Of a stretch of 64,000 nt of DNA, positions 51,546 through 59,840 are shown piece after piece. How positions within the stretch are numbered: the stretch's first letter is position 1; each line of letters opens with the position of its first letter. The position numbers and the translations under genes were made by a program. The notes under the pieces are model-generated. The model had not been told where the DNA came from and did no database searches. It was given only the letters and a program-made list of their open reading frames with translations. The stretch is from JBHENC01 sp046262295 (GTDB lineage Bacteria; Acidobacteriota; Blastocatellia; Pyrinomonadales; Pyrinomonadaceae): contig JBHENC010000003.1 in assembly GCA_046262295.1 (NCBI GenBank), positions 310,001 through 374,000 of the forward strand. The letters run 5' to 3'.

Positions 51546-52823
51546 TTAGGTGCCTGTTTCCCAGCTACCGAGATATTCCGTTTGCTCGGCTGTCAACGTA
51601 TCGATGCCAATGCCCAGCGCACGTAGTTTAAGGTTGGCGATCTCCGTGTCAACTTCTTTCGGCAGGATGTGAACACCGGCCTGTAAGCGGCCTTGATTTT
51701 TAATCAAATATTCGACCGAGAGTGCTTGATTGGCAAAGCTCATATCCATCACGCTGGCCGGATGGCCTTCCGCCGCCGCCAGATTGATAAGGCGGCCTTC
51801 GCCGAGCACCATCACTCTGTGGCCGTTCTCTTTGAGCTTATATTCTTCGACAAATCTGCGTAGTTCATGCGGCCCTTCGGCGAGGCTGCGCAGCGCGCCC
51901 AGATTCAATTCAAGATCGAAGTGCCCGCTGTTGCAAACAATCGCGCCATCTTTCATTACAGCAAAGTGCTCTGCGTCAATCACGTGGCGATTGCCCGTCA
52001 CGGTGACGAAAATATCGCCGTAACGCGCCGCCTCGATCATCGGCATCACGCGAAAACCGTCCATCACGGCTTCGACGGCTTTGATCGGATCAATCTCCGT
52101 GACGATAACGTTGGCGCCCAGCCCGCGCGCGCGCAACGCCACGCCCTTGCCGCACCACCCGTACCCGACCACCACGAAGGCGCGTCCGGCCAGCAAGATA
52201 TTGGTGGCGCGTATAATTCCGTCAATCGTGGATTGCCCTGTGCCGTAGCGGTTGTCAAAGAAGTGCTTGGTCTGGGCATCGTTGACAGCCATCGCAGGGA
52301 AGGAGAGGACGCCTGCCGCTTCCATTGCACGCAGACGCACGATACCTGTGGTGGTCTCTTCGGTTGATCCTAAAATTTCGGGAACCTGTTGCTGACGCTC
52401 TTTGAAGAGCGTGGCGACGACATCGGAGCCATCGTCTATAATAACCTGCGGGTGAAAATCAAGCGCCGTGCGGACATGGCGGTTGTAGGTTTCAGTGGAT
52501 TCGCCTTTGACGGCGAATACAGGCACTCCCCAGTCTTCGACGAGCGACGCGGCAACGTCGTCCTGCGTGGATAAGGGGTTGGAGGCGATGACCAGTGTTT
52601 CGGCGCCGCCCGCTTGCAGCGCGCGTACCAGATTGGCGGTTTCCGTTGTGACGTGGGCGCAGGCGATTAAGCGCACACCCTGCAAAGGCTTGTCTGCGCC
52701 GAAACGCTCGCGTATTAGACGCAGCACGGGCATTTCACGCTCGGCCCATTCGATACGGCGGCGGCCTTCGCCCGCTAACGATCTATCCTTCACATCAAAT
52801 TCCAAAGAAGGCGTTGCACTCAT
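51546..52823 (-). CDS. ahcY: Adenosylhomocysteinase
   Basis: A 425-residue NAD-dependent enzyme that splits S-adenosylhomocysteine, relieving methyltransferase inhibition. Motifs: CAHVTTETANLVRALQAGGA, EETTTGIVRLRAM, NDAQTKHFFDNRYGTGQSTI, the NAD site VVVGYGWCGKGVALRARGLG, VTVTGNRHVI, and MDMSFANQALSVEYLIKNQG. It lies 67 bases downstream of metK, so the two form a SAM-cycle operon. I saw no SAH riboswitch in the gap. Confidence 0.95.
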   Translation of the reverse strand: MSATPSLEFDVKDRSLAGEGRRRIEWAEREMPVLRLIRERFGADKPLQGVRLIACAHVTTETANLVRALQAGGAETLVIASNPLSTQDDVAASLVEDWGVPVFAVKGESTETYNRHVRTALDFHPQVIIDDGSDVVATLFKERQQQVPEILGSTEETTTGIVRLRAMEAAGVLSFPAMAVNDAQTKHFFDNRYGTGQSTIDGIIRATNILLAGRAFVVVGYGWCGKGVALRARGLGANVIVTEIDPIKAVEAVMDGFRVMPMIEAARYGDIFVTVTGNRHVIDAEHFAVMKDGAIVCNSGHFDLELNLGALRSLAEGPHELRRFVEEYKLKENGHRVMVLGEGRLINLAAAEGHPASVMDMSFANQALSVEYLIKNQGRLQAGVHILPKEVDTEIANLKLRALGIGIDTLTAEQTEYLGSWETGT

Positions 52824-52890
52824 TTCAATTGTGTCCTTTTCTGCTTGTGTAGATGATTTTCACATACAGGCATTAGTGCCCGTGATCTTT

Positions 52891-54042
52891 TTATAATTTT
52901 GCGGCGGCGCGTAACTCTTCCGCGCGATCCGTCGCTTCCCATGTAAAACTCTCACCCTCGCGGCCAAAGTGCCCGTAGGCGGCGGTCGCTCGATAGATGG
53001 GTTTACGCAACTGTAAATCCTCTATAATGCCGTGCGGAGTTAAGCGAAAATACTCTCTGGCTAAATTCGCCAGTGCGGTTTCGCCAAGTCGCCCTGTGCC
53101 GCCCGTATCGATTAGTACGGAGACAGGGTCTGCGACGCCTATCGCATAGGCGAGTTGGACGAGGCAGCGATCTGCAAGGCCTGCCGCAACAATGTTTTTT
53201 GCCACGTAACGCGCCATGTAAGCAGCGGAGCGATCAACTTTCGTGGGGTCTTTGCCGGAAAACGCGCCGCCGCCGTGAGGCGCGTAACCCCCGTAAGTGT
53301 CTACGATGATTTTGCGACCGGTCAAACCTGCATCGCCCTGCGGCCCTCCCGTGACGAAGCGTCCCGTAGGGTTTATGTGGTATTTGGTATGCTTATCCAG
53401 CAGTTCCGCCGAGACGCTGTTTTTGATGACTTTCTCCGTGATCTCTTCGCGCAATTGCTCGTTTGAAACCTCCGGGGCGTGCTGGGAGGAGATTACTACG
53501 GCGTCTACTCTGAAAGGTCTGCCATCACGGTACTCAATCGTCACCTGTGATTTGCCATCGGGACGCAGATAAGGTAAATCCCCGTTTTTGCGCACTTCCG
53601 ATAACCTGTGCGCAAGTTTATGTGCCAGTTGGATGGGCAGCGGCATCAATTCCGGTGTTTCGTTACAGGCGAAACCGAACATTAATCCTTGATCGCCCGC
53701 ACCGCCCGTATCGACCCCCATCGCAATATCCGGGGATTGGCGATCAACGGCCGAGAGAACGCTGCACGTATCACAATCGAAACCATACTTGGCGCGCGTA
53801 TAACCAATTTCCCGAACGGTTTCGCGTGCAACTGCCGGAAAATCCACGCGCGCGCTGGTCGTAATTTCACCGGCGATAACAATCAAGCCGGTAGTCACGA
53901 GCGTTTCGCACGCGACGCGCCCGGATGGGTCTTCGGCAAGTACAGCATCCAATACGCTGTCTGAAATCTGATCTGCGATCTTATCGGGATGTCCCTCTGT
54001 AACCGATTCCGAAGTGAATAAGTAGCTTCCTTCTGTACTCAA
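52891..54042 (-). CDS. metK: S-adenosylmethionine synthase
   Basis: A 383-residue enzyme that makes S-adenosylmethionine from methionine and ATP. The start is TTG 54042 with AAGGAG seven bases upstream, giving STEGSYLFTSESVTEGHPDK. Other motifs are GAGDQGLMFGFACNETPELM, GGYAPHGGGAFSGKDPTKVD and YAIGVADPVSVLIDTGGTGR. A consensus promoter lies just upstream (54093-54121), leaving a leader of roughly 45 bases, too short for a SAM riboswitch. ahcY follows. Confidence 0.96.
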   Translation of the reverse strand: MSTEGSYLFTSESVTEGHPDKIADQISDSVLDAVLAEDPSGRVACETLVTTGLIVIAGEITTSARVDFPAVARETVREIGYTRAKYGFDCDTCSVLSAVDRQSPDIAMGVDTGGAGDQGLMFGFACNETPELMPLPIQLAHKLAHRLSEVRKNGDLPYLRPDGKSQVTIEYRDGRPFRVDAVVISSQHAPEVSNEQLREEITEKVIKNSVSAELLDKHTKYHINPTGRFVTGGPQGDAGLTGRKIIVDTYGGYAPHGGGAFSGKDPTKVDRSAAYMARYVAKNIVAAGLADRCLVQLAYAIGVADPVSVLIDTGGTGRLGETALANLAREYFRLTPHGIIEDLQLRKPIYRATAAYGHFGREGESFTWEATDRAEELRAAAKL

Positions 54043-54092
54043 TGCGTAACTCCTTTTAGTAGTTAAATGCGACGACAGGCAAAAGACCGCAC

Positions 54093-54121
54093 ACTCTAGC
54101 AGTCACAGGTGGCTATGTCAA
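54093..54121 (-). promoter_or_regulatory. Sigma-70 promoter of metK-ahcY
   Basis: On the minus strand: TTGACA (54121-54116), a 17-base spacer and TAGAGT (54098-54093). Both hexamers are close to consensus and the spacing is ideal. Confidence 0.7.
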
Positions 54122-54537
54122 GATTCAAAAGGAGGGGGGACTGCCTAAATCAGAGTGGACGGAAAGAAAGAGCAGCTTTGGAACACTTGGCTTAATTGCT
54201 GCTGCCACAGCCCGTTCTACATTTGAGCTGCAATTGCTAAATGTTCGCCACCTGCTCGGATTTAGTCACTCCCCAAGAGGGGCTAGCTATAATTGCGGGA
54301 TTCGGTGCGGTAAAGCTAAACATAATACATATTATCGGACGCAGATAAACTTTTGATTTCTATTCAGGCAATCAGCAAGCCTGAATTACTCATCGCTCTT
54401 CTGCGCAAGGAACGACAAAGCGTCAAGCACACGCTCGCACAAAAGAGTGGTGAGCTTTTACGAGAGCGCCTGATCAACCATCAACTTTGCGTGATTTCTA
54501 ACTGCCCGGCTACACAGAGAGTAATGGCGACAAATAT
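54122..54537. other. Gene-poor region between metK promoter and xer gene
   Basis: About 415 bases without a convincing gene. It contains an ACATTT/AAATGT inverted repeat near 54215-54248, a CCCC-AAGA-GGGG hairpin followed by TATAAT, and the dif-like site at 54315-54342. Short frames exist on both strands (28, 35 and 71 codons) but lack ribosome sites or recognisable content. It may host a small RNA or recombination site. Confidence 0.5.
54315..54342 (-). other. dif-like Xer recombination site
   Basis: Read on the minus strand: XerC-type arm GCGTCCGATAA (54342-54332), central TATGTA, XerD-type arm TTATGTTTAGC (54325-54315). By eye it matches E. coli dif at 18 of 28 positions, including the inner ATAA and TTATGTT of the two arms at the correct six-base spacing. 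It lies about 200 bases beyond the 3' end of a Xer recombinase gene. Confidence 0.55.
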
Positions 54538-55431
54538 TTATTTCGCTCTTGGGTGGAACGATTCGTAGGTTTCGCGTAATCGCTGATCCGTAATGTGTGT
54601 GTAGATCTGCGTTGTTCCAATATCACTGTGTCCGAGCAGTGTCTGCACTGTACGCGAATCGGCACCGCGCTGTAGCAGATGGGTTGCGAAACTATGCCTG
54701 AGCATATGCGGGGTCACCCGCCCGACTCCGCTCTGCGCCGCATACAGCCGCAAACGATGCCAAACCGCTTGGCGTGTTAAAGCCCCTGCCCCGACTCCCC
54801 GGAACAGCCTACCGGTAGTTTCCGCTGTTGCCCGGGAGTTAGCCCGTCGAACTAAATATCGACACACCCAGCCGATAGCAGTTCGTCCGACCGGCAATAA
54901 ACGCTGCTTGTTACCTTTGCCCTGACAGGCCAGCAACCCTCGCTCTTTATCAAAATCGGCTTCCGTTAAATTGATTACCTCGCTCACGCGCAATCCCGTA
55001 GCGTACATCAACTCCAACATCGCCCGGTCGCGCAAACCTTCGAGCGTCGTCGCGTCCGGCATCTCCAGCAACCTGTCAATCTCATCTTCGTTGAGGAATT
55101 CAGGTAAGGCTGCCGGAGTCTCCGGGATCGCCACATCAAGCACCGGATTGGTTTTAACGTGCCCGTCCAGCAAGAGATAATCGAAAAAGCCGCGTGCCGC
55201 AGAGATCGCGCGCGCGACCGAGCGTCCCGCCAGACCTTCGCGCGACAGAGACATTACCCACTGCGACACATCCTGACGCTCAAGCGTTTGCAAATCCGCA
55301 TTTCCTAGCGTTGAGGCAGCCCACTGCTTCAATTTACGCAGGTCTCGCCGATAACTCGCCAGGGTATTGGGGGCAAGTCCCTTCTCGACTTGCAGGTATG
55401 CCAGATATTCGCCGAGCAGATCACGTTCCAT
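54538..55431 (-). CDS. xerD: Tyrosine recombinase XerC/XerD
   Basis: A 297-residue recombinase that resolves chromosome dimers at dif. Residues 1-95 are the SAM-like core-binding domain (EYLAYLQVEKGLAPNTLASY). The catalytic residues are Arg in GLRVSEVINL, Lys in CQGKGNKQRLLPVG, His-x-x-Arg in THMLRHSF-type PHMLRHSFATHLLQ, His in LLGHSDIGTTQIYTH and the Tyr of that motif. It is closer in style to XerD, but the C/D choice is uncertain. Just beyond its stop lies a dif-like sequence. It is not part of an integrated element as far as I can see. Confidence 0.9.
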   Translation of the reverse strand: MERDLLGEYLAYLQVEKGLAPNTLASYRRDLRKLKQWAASTLGNADLQTLERQDVSQWVMSLSREGLAGRSVARAISAARGFFDYLLLDGHVKTNPVLDVAIPETPAALPEFLNEDEIDRLLEMPDATTLEGLRDRAMLELMYATGLRVSEVINLTEADFDKERGLLACQGKGNKQRLLPVGRTAIGWVCRYLVRRANSRATAETTGRLFRGVGAGALTRQAVWHRLRLYAAQSGVGRVTPHMLRHSFATHLLQRGADSRTVQTLLGHSDIGTTQIYTHITDQRLRETYESFHPRAK

Positions 55432-55532
55432 TGGATTTGTGCCTCATAGTGCAGACTTCTCTGCCTTGACGATCTCACTGCGATTCACCTAAAGTGACGG
55501 TTTACTACTTTCGTTAAGGCGTTAACAATTTT

Positions 55533-56096
55533 ATGGCCATCAAAATAGAGAATTTATCGAGCACCAAACTCTCCGCACGCACGCAGCAACATTTACACAG
55601 CCTGTTTGAAAGCTTGCCGCGCGAGCATTTGCGCGGCATCGAAAAAGTTCGGCTCGTGGATTCGATCAACGATGCGCGTATTAAATCAATCGCGCAGAGT
55701 TCAAAGCTGCCGGGACTGTATCACCCGCGTCAAGGCACACAACAAGCGTGGCTGGAAGTAGCATTAGATGTTTTGTTGCCCCGCTCACAGCCTTTTTACA
55801 GGCAGTTGCTGCCGAGACTCTCCTTCAAAGGCAATTTGGCGGCAGTTCTGTTTTCACTTGTCGGGCAACACTATTATTTAACGCTACGCCACTCGATCAA
55901 GCGCGGGCAAATTGAGACAGCCGTCCGCAGTTATACGGAAAAGCACCTGAAAGCATGGAGCCAGCGCCAAAACCACCTGCGCACACGCCTCTTCAAACCT
56001 CTTCAACCGACTCTCGAAAAATGGTCGCGGGCACTACAAAAACGCGCTTCCGCAGAACGCAAACGCTCCCCGGATAAACTCAATGCCAAATCTTAG
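55533..56096 (+). CDS. Conserved-looking hypothetical protein
   Basis: A 187-residue basic protein, soluble apart from one moderately hydrophobic stretch (LAAVLFSLVGQHYYLTL). Charged helical segments include LKAWSQRQNHLRTRLFKPLQ. The first half has a RIKSIAQSSKLPGLYHPRQG loop. I do not recognise the family. It is divergent from xer and convergent with parB, and nothing else hints at function. Confidence 0.6.
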   Translation: MAIKIENLSSTKLSARTQQHLHSLFESLPREHLRGIEKVRLVDSINDARIKSIAQSSKLPGLYHPRQGTQQAWLEVALDVLLPRSQPFYRQLLPRLSFKGNLAAVLFSLVGQHYYLTLRHSIKRGQIETAVRSYTEKHLKAWSQRQNHLRTRLFKPLQPTLEKWSRALQKRASAERKRSPDKLNAKS

Positions 56097-56209
56097 CTCG
56101 ACTTTACACAGTCTCCTGAACTAAGAAAAACTGTCAAGTTGCATGGAATATTCAAAACAATTTCCGACGCAGCCTGACAGCTGAACGATAAAGCGGGACA
56201 GTATAATGC

Positions 56210-57073
56210 CTAGTCGTTATCGGACGCGGGCGGATTAACCGGCTCGCTTTCAAGCGCTGCGGCAACTGCCCGGAGCGTCTCCGCGATATGGCGGCGTTCC
56301 ACACATTGGCGCCGGAATTTCAGCTCCAGACGGAAGTCTTTCGCTGGCGAGACGTAGCGAAACGAAAAAGGTTGCCGTGCCGCTTTCCCGCCTTTCTGCG
56401 CCATAGACTGGCGCTCATGGCGCGCACCATCGCGCGTCAAACCTCTGGTAATAACTTTCTGCGTAAAAGCAATCATCGCCTCTTCCGTCGGCTGCCGCAC
56501 GATCTGCAACAAAAGTGATTTGGAGCTGATGTCGGCGCGCCGACATTGCTCGCGTATCGGAAGAGGTAATGACGCTATCGAAAGCGATTCCGTGACGGTG
56601 CTGCGGCTCTTCCCTACCCTGCGCGCCACATCCTCATGCGTATAACCGAACCGCTCGCATAGCGCCAATAGACCGTCGGCCTCTTCCCAAGCCGTTAAAT
56701 CTTTGCGCTGCATATTCTCTATCAAAGCGATTTCCGCGACCGCTTGATCGTCTACGTCCAGCTCAATACACGGAACCTCGCGGATTCCCGCAGCCTTTGC
56801 CGCGCGCCAGCGCCTCTCCCCTGCAATAATCATCCACCGCCCATTCAACTTTGAAGGCTTGACCAGCAGCGGCTCCAAGACTCCTTTATCTTTCACGGAC
56901 GCCGTCAACTCGGATAAATCCCCTATCTCCACACGCGGCTGCTCCGGATTCGGGTCAATCGAGTCTACGGAAATCAAACGGCCAACAGGAGTCGGACGCT
57001 GCTGTGACAACTCTTCCACATAATGCGCGTCGTGACGCATTTGTAAACCCACCGGCAATCCTCTTTTAGACAC
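56210..57073 (-). CDS. parB: Chromosome-partitioning protein ParB
   Basis: A 287-residue CTPase and DNA-binding protein that loads at parS. GTG 57073 is chosen as start because it overlaps the parA end by eight bases, with AAGAGG upstream. The ParB box reads AGERRWRAAKAAGIREVPCI, followed by EIALIENMQRKDLTAWEEAD and the helix-turn-helix EDVARRVGKSRSTVTESLSI. The C-terminal dimerisation domain is short. An 18-bp palindrome in the coding sequence (56529-56546) is repeated at the accA end. Confidence 0.92.
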   Translation of the reverse strand: MSKRGLPVGLQMRHDAHYVEELSQQRPTPVGRLISVDSIDPNPEQPRVEIGDLSELTASVKDKGVLEPLLVKPSKLNGRWMIIAGERRWRAAKAAGIREVPCIELDVDDQAVAEIALIENMQRKDLTAWEEADGLLALCERFGYTHEDVARRVGKSRSTVTESLSIASLPLPIREQCRRADISSKSLLLQIVRQPTEEAMIAFTQKVITRGLTRDGARHERQSMAQKGGKAARQPFSFRYVSPAKDFRLELKFRRQCVERRHIAETLRAVAAALESEPVNPPASDND

Positions 57074-57821
57074 GTTTAATAACCTCTTCGCAAAGTTTGG
57101 CGTACTCCAACGCACCGGACGAATGCGGGGCAAAACTGAAGATGGATTCCTTATGTGCCGGCGATTCTTCAAGACGCACGCTTTTTGTAATCACCGTTTC
57201 AAACATCGTCGCCCCGAAAACACGCCGAATCTGTTCGTAAACCTCCTTCGCCAGCGTGGTGCGCCGGTCATGCAAAGTCACCAGCACTCCCAGCACACGC
57301 AAATTGGGGTTGGGTCGCGCTTTGACCTTTTCTATCGTTTCCAGCAAATCGTCCGTGCCTTCCAGCGCAAAATATGACGACTGAATCGGTATCAATACAT
57401 GTGTTGCCGCCACCAGCGCGTTGACCGTAATCAATCCCAGCGTCGGTGGCGTGTCCATCACGATTACTTCGTAATTCTGGCGCAGAGACTCCAGACGGTC
57501 TTTGAGCCTGAACGGAGCGTCGAAATCCCCTACCAGTTTGGACTCCAGTTTCGCCAGACTGATCCGTGCGGGAATGATAGACAGATTAGTGACGTTCGTG
57601 CTGTAAACGAACTGCGCGGGATCGCTCTGACCATCCATCAGCAGATCATATGTGGAGTAGTTAACGGTCAGTAAATCCAGAAAAGAGATGGAACTATTAG
57701 CCTGCGGGTCTAAATCAAGGAGCAGTACACGTTTTCCAAGACGCGCAAAGGCCGCCGCAAGGTTTATCGCGGTGGTCGTCTTGCCGACGCCGCCTTTCTG
57801 GTTTGCAATTGCAATTAACAT
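57066..57821 (-). CDS. parA: Chromosome-partitioning ATPase ParA
   Basis: A 251-residue Walker-type ATPase (Soj). The start ATG 57821 gives MLIAIANQKGGVGKTTTAIN, the canonical opening. Further motifs are LLLDLDPQANSSISFLDL, VIVMDTPPTLGLITVNALVA and VLIPIQSSYFALEGTDDLLE. It binds DNA nonspecifically and moves ParB-parS complexes. The stop overlaps the parB start. Confidence 0.94.
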   Translation of the reverse strand: MLIAIANQKGGVGKTTTAINLAAAFARLGKRVLLLDLDPQANSSISFLDLLTVNYSTYDLLMDGQSDPAQFVYSTNVTNLSIIPARISLAKLESKLVGDFDAPFRLKDRLESLRQNYEVIVMDTPPTLGLITVNALVAATHVLIPIQSSYFALEGTDDLLETIEKVKARPNPNLRVLGVLVTLHDRRTTLAKEVYEQIRRVFGATMFETVITKSVRLEESPAHKESIFSFAPHSSGALEYAKLCEEVIKRV

Positions 57822-57893
57822 TGGTTGCCGTGAATAATTAAGCCTGAGGTAAGAGCACCAAACAAATCTGCGGTCTAAGTTCAAAACCGTGTT

Positions 57894-58391
57894 TCACATC
57901 GGTAGATCGCCCACTTCGCCTATTACATCCGGCCACTCTTCTTCGTCTGCGGAGGCGTTTACCGTCTCAGTTTCATCCTCGTCGCTCGAACCGGCCGCGT
58001 TTGAGGCGCGCAACACCTCTGTATCAATGTAAATGGGGCAGTCCGTTCGCAAAGCCAGCGCAATGGCATCCGACGGCCTGGCGTCCAGCATCAGTATCGA
58101 TCCATCGCCCGTGCGTATCTCAATCGCCGCATAATAAGTACTCTCGCGTAGCTCTGTCACGACGACGCGATCAACCTGCGCGCCGATCTCCAGTATCAGA
58201 TTACGCAGCAGATCATGCGTCATCGGTCTCGGCGGCGCAATTTTTTCAATGGCCTCGGCAATAGCATTGGCTTCATAGGCGCGCACCCAGATCGGCAGCA
58301 TTGTTTCGCCGTTCACGTCTTTGAGGATAATAATCGGCGTTCCGGTATTCGGGTCCATCATCAAAGCTCGTATCTTTACTTCTATTTCCAT
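57894..58391 (-). CDS. Bifunctional nuclease domain protein (DUF151)
   Basis: A 165-residue protein. ATG 58391 has a GGGAGG site seven bases upstream. The DUF151/BFN fold shows as EVKIRALMMDPNTGTPIIIL, MLPIWVRAYEANAIAEAIEK, RPMTHDLLRNLI and DARPSDAIALALRTDCPIYI. A short acidic tail follows (SSDEDETETVNASADEEEWP). Family members have RNase/DNase activity in plants and Mycobacterium tuberculosis; the bacterial role is poorly defined. It lies between parA and miaB on the same strand. Confidence 0.88.
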   Translation of the reverse strand: MEIEVKIRALMMDPNTGTPIIILKDVNGETMLPIWVRAYEANAIAEAIEKIAPPRPMTHDLLRNLILEIGAQVDRVVVTELRESTYYAAIEIRTGDGSILMLDARPSDAIALALRTDCPIYIDTEVLRASNAAGSSDEDETETVNASADEEEWPDVIGEVGDLPM

Positions 58392-58431
58392 ACCAAAACC
58401 TCCCGTCATAGCTTAACAGTTGCAGGAATTA

Positions 58432-59766
58432 TTACCGGACTCTCTCGCCATACAAGCTATTGGACTTAGCGGCGGTAATTCGCACAGGAACTATTTGACC
58501 GACCAGATGCGCGTCACACGGAAAATTAACGACCTTGTGACAAGTGGAATGACCGGCCATATCGTTCTTAGACTTAGCACTCGTGCCTTCAACCAATACT
58601 TCAAGAACCGAGCCGATGTAACGCTGATAGATTAGCGCCTGATTCTTTCTTTGTGTAACTTCCGCAACTAGCAGGCGTGCCGTTTTCTCTTCTTCCGAAA
58701 CATCGTCTGAAAGCTTTGCAGAAGGCGTGCCAGACCTCTCCGAATACTTGAAGATATATAGCCCATCATACTGACACAATTCAATTAACTTGAGGGTCTC
58801 GCCAAATTCGGCAGCGGTTTCGCCGGGGAACCCCACGATAATGTCGCTGGTCAAGGCAAATGAACGGCTGGAGCTTTTTATGCGGTCAACGCGCTTCAGA
58901 TAATCCTGAACTTTGTACCCCCTGCGCATCGCGCGTAGGATTCTGTCGCTGCCGGATTGAACAGGTAAGTGTATCCAGTTACACAAATTCGGATGCTCTT
59001 CCATGGCGCACACGATATCCGCGTGAAAATCTCTCGGGAAAGAACTGGTAAATTTGATTCTTTCAATTCCGGTGGCGGCGACCGCACGCAATAGCCGCGA
59101 AAAGGGCGTCGCGCCCGGGTAAGAATCCAAGCCTTCAGTTGAGGCGGGGCGGTAGCTATTGACGTTCTGGCCGATTAATTGAACTTCGCGGAAGCCTCTG
59201 CCGCGCAGAAATAGTATCTCACGTATGATTTCGTCGGCCGGGCGGCTTTTCTCGCGTCCACGAGAAAAAGGCACGATACAGTATGAACAGAACTTATTGC
59301 ATCCTTCTATAATTGGAACCAGCGCGATGTGCGGCGAGCGGCGTTCCGTCGGCAAGATGTTCCATGCTTCATGTTCTGCACGCGCTCCCAAATCAAAAAC
59401 CGTTTCGCCGTTTCGGGCGCGCTCTATCAAAACCGGCAATCTATCTGTGGCAGTCGTTCCGGCCACGAAACGCAATGTCGGCACTTGATCGAACAGCGCC
59501 GCTCCCTCTAATTGCGCGACACACCCCATAATGCCGATCAAAGGCTCTTTGCCACGCCGGGACTTGCGCACTTCGCCGATGCGCGTGAAAACTTTATGTG
59601 CCGCTCGCTCACGAATCGAACACGTGTTGAAAACCACGACATCCGCTGCGCCTGCCGAGTCGCTCAAGTCGTAACCGGCTTCGCGCAGCCGCGTGGCAGC
59701 CCTTTCCGTGTCTGCCATATTCATCTGGCAACCCAGTGTTTCTATATAAACGCTCGTTTTTGTCAT
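58432..59766 (-). CDS. miaB: tRNA-2-methylthio-N6-dimethylallyladenosine synthase MiaB
   Basis: A 444-residue radical-SAM methylthiotransferase that modifies A37 of tRNAs. Three N-terminal cysteines bind the auxiliary cluster (ETLGCQMNMAD, VFNTCSIRERA, IGIMGCVAQLEG). The radical-SAM motif is IEGCNKFCSYCIVPFSRGRE. A C-terminal TRAM domain is visible (GSVLEVLVEGTSAKS). It is on the same strand as the DUF151 gene, with a 40-base gap. Confidence 0.95.
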   Translation of the reverse strand: MTKTSVYIETLGCQMNMADTERAATRLREAGYDLSDSAGAADVVVFNTCSIRERAAHKVFTRIGEVRKSRRGKEPLIGIMGCVAQLEGAALFDQVPTLRFVAGTTATDRLPVLIERARNGETVFDLGARAEHEAWNILPTERRSPHIALVPIIEGCNKFCSYCIVPFSRGREKSRPADEIIREILFLRGRGFREVQLIGQNVNSYRPASTEGLDSYPGATPFSRLLRAVAATGIERIKFTSSFPRDFHADIVCAMEEHPNLCNWIHLPVQSGSDRILRAMRRGYKVQDYLKRVDRIKSSSRSFALTSDIIVGFPGETAAEFGETLKLIELCQYDGLYIFKYSERSGTPSAKLSDDVSEEEKTARLLVAEVTQRKNQALIYQRYIGSVLEVLVEGTSAKSKNDMAGHSTCHKVVNFPCDAHLVGQIVPVRITAAKSNSLYGERVR

Positions 59767-59840
59767 ACTAAAGCGATGCCTTCAAGTGAAGTTAGCGGAG
59801 TGTAGCAGAACTCGCAACGCGAAAGCGAGACCACTTAACA

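Noticed and set aside
54042..54330. SAM or SAH riboswitch upstream of metK
   Set aside because: A near-consensus promoter lies only about 50 bases before the start codon, leaving too little leader, and I see no known SAM riboswitch core upstream.
54353..54568. 71-codon plus-strand frame beginning TTG between metK and xer
   Set aside because: It overlaps the xer 3' end, has no ribosome site, and its product shows no recognisable pattern.
57888..57903. Second parS-like site (TGTTTCACATCGGTAG) between parA and the DUF151 gene
   Set aside because: Only one half-site matches; the second half has no resemblance to the parS arm.
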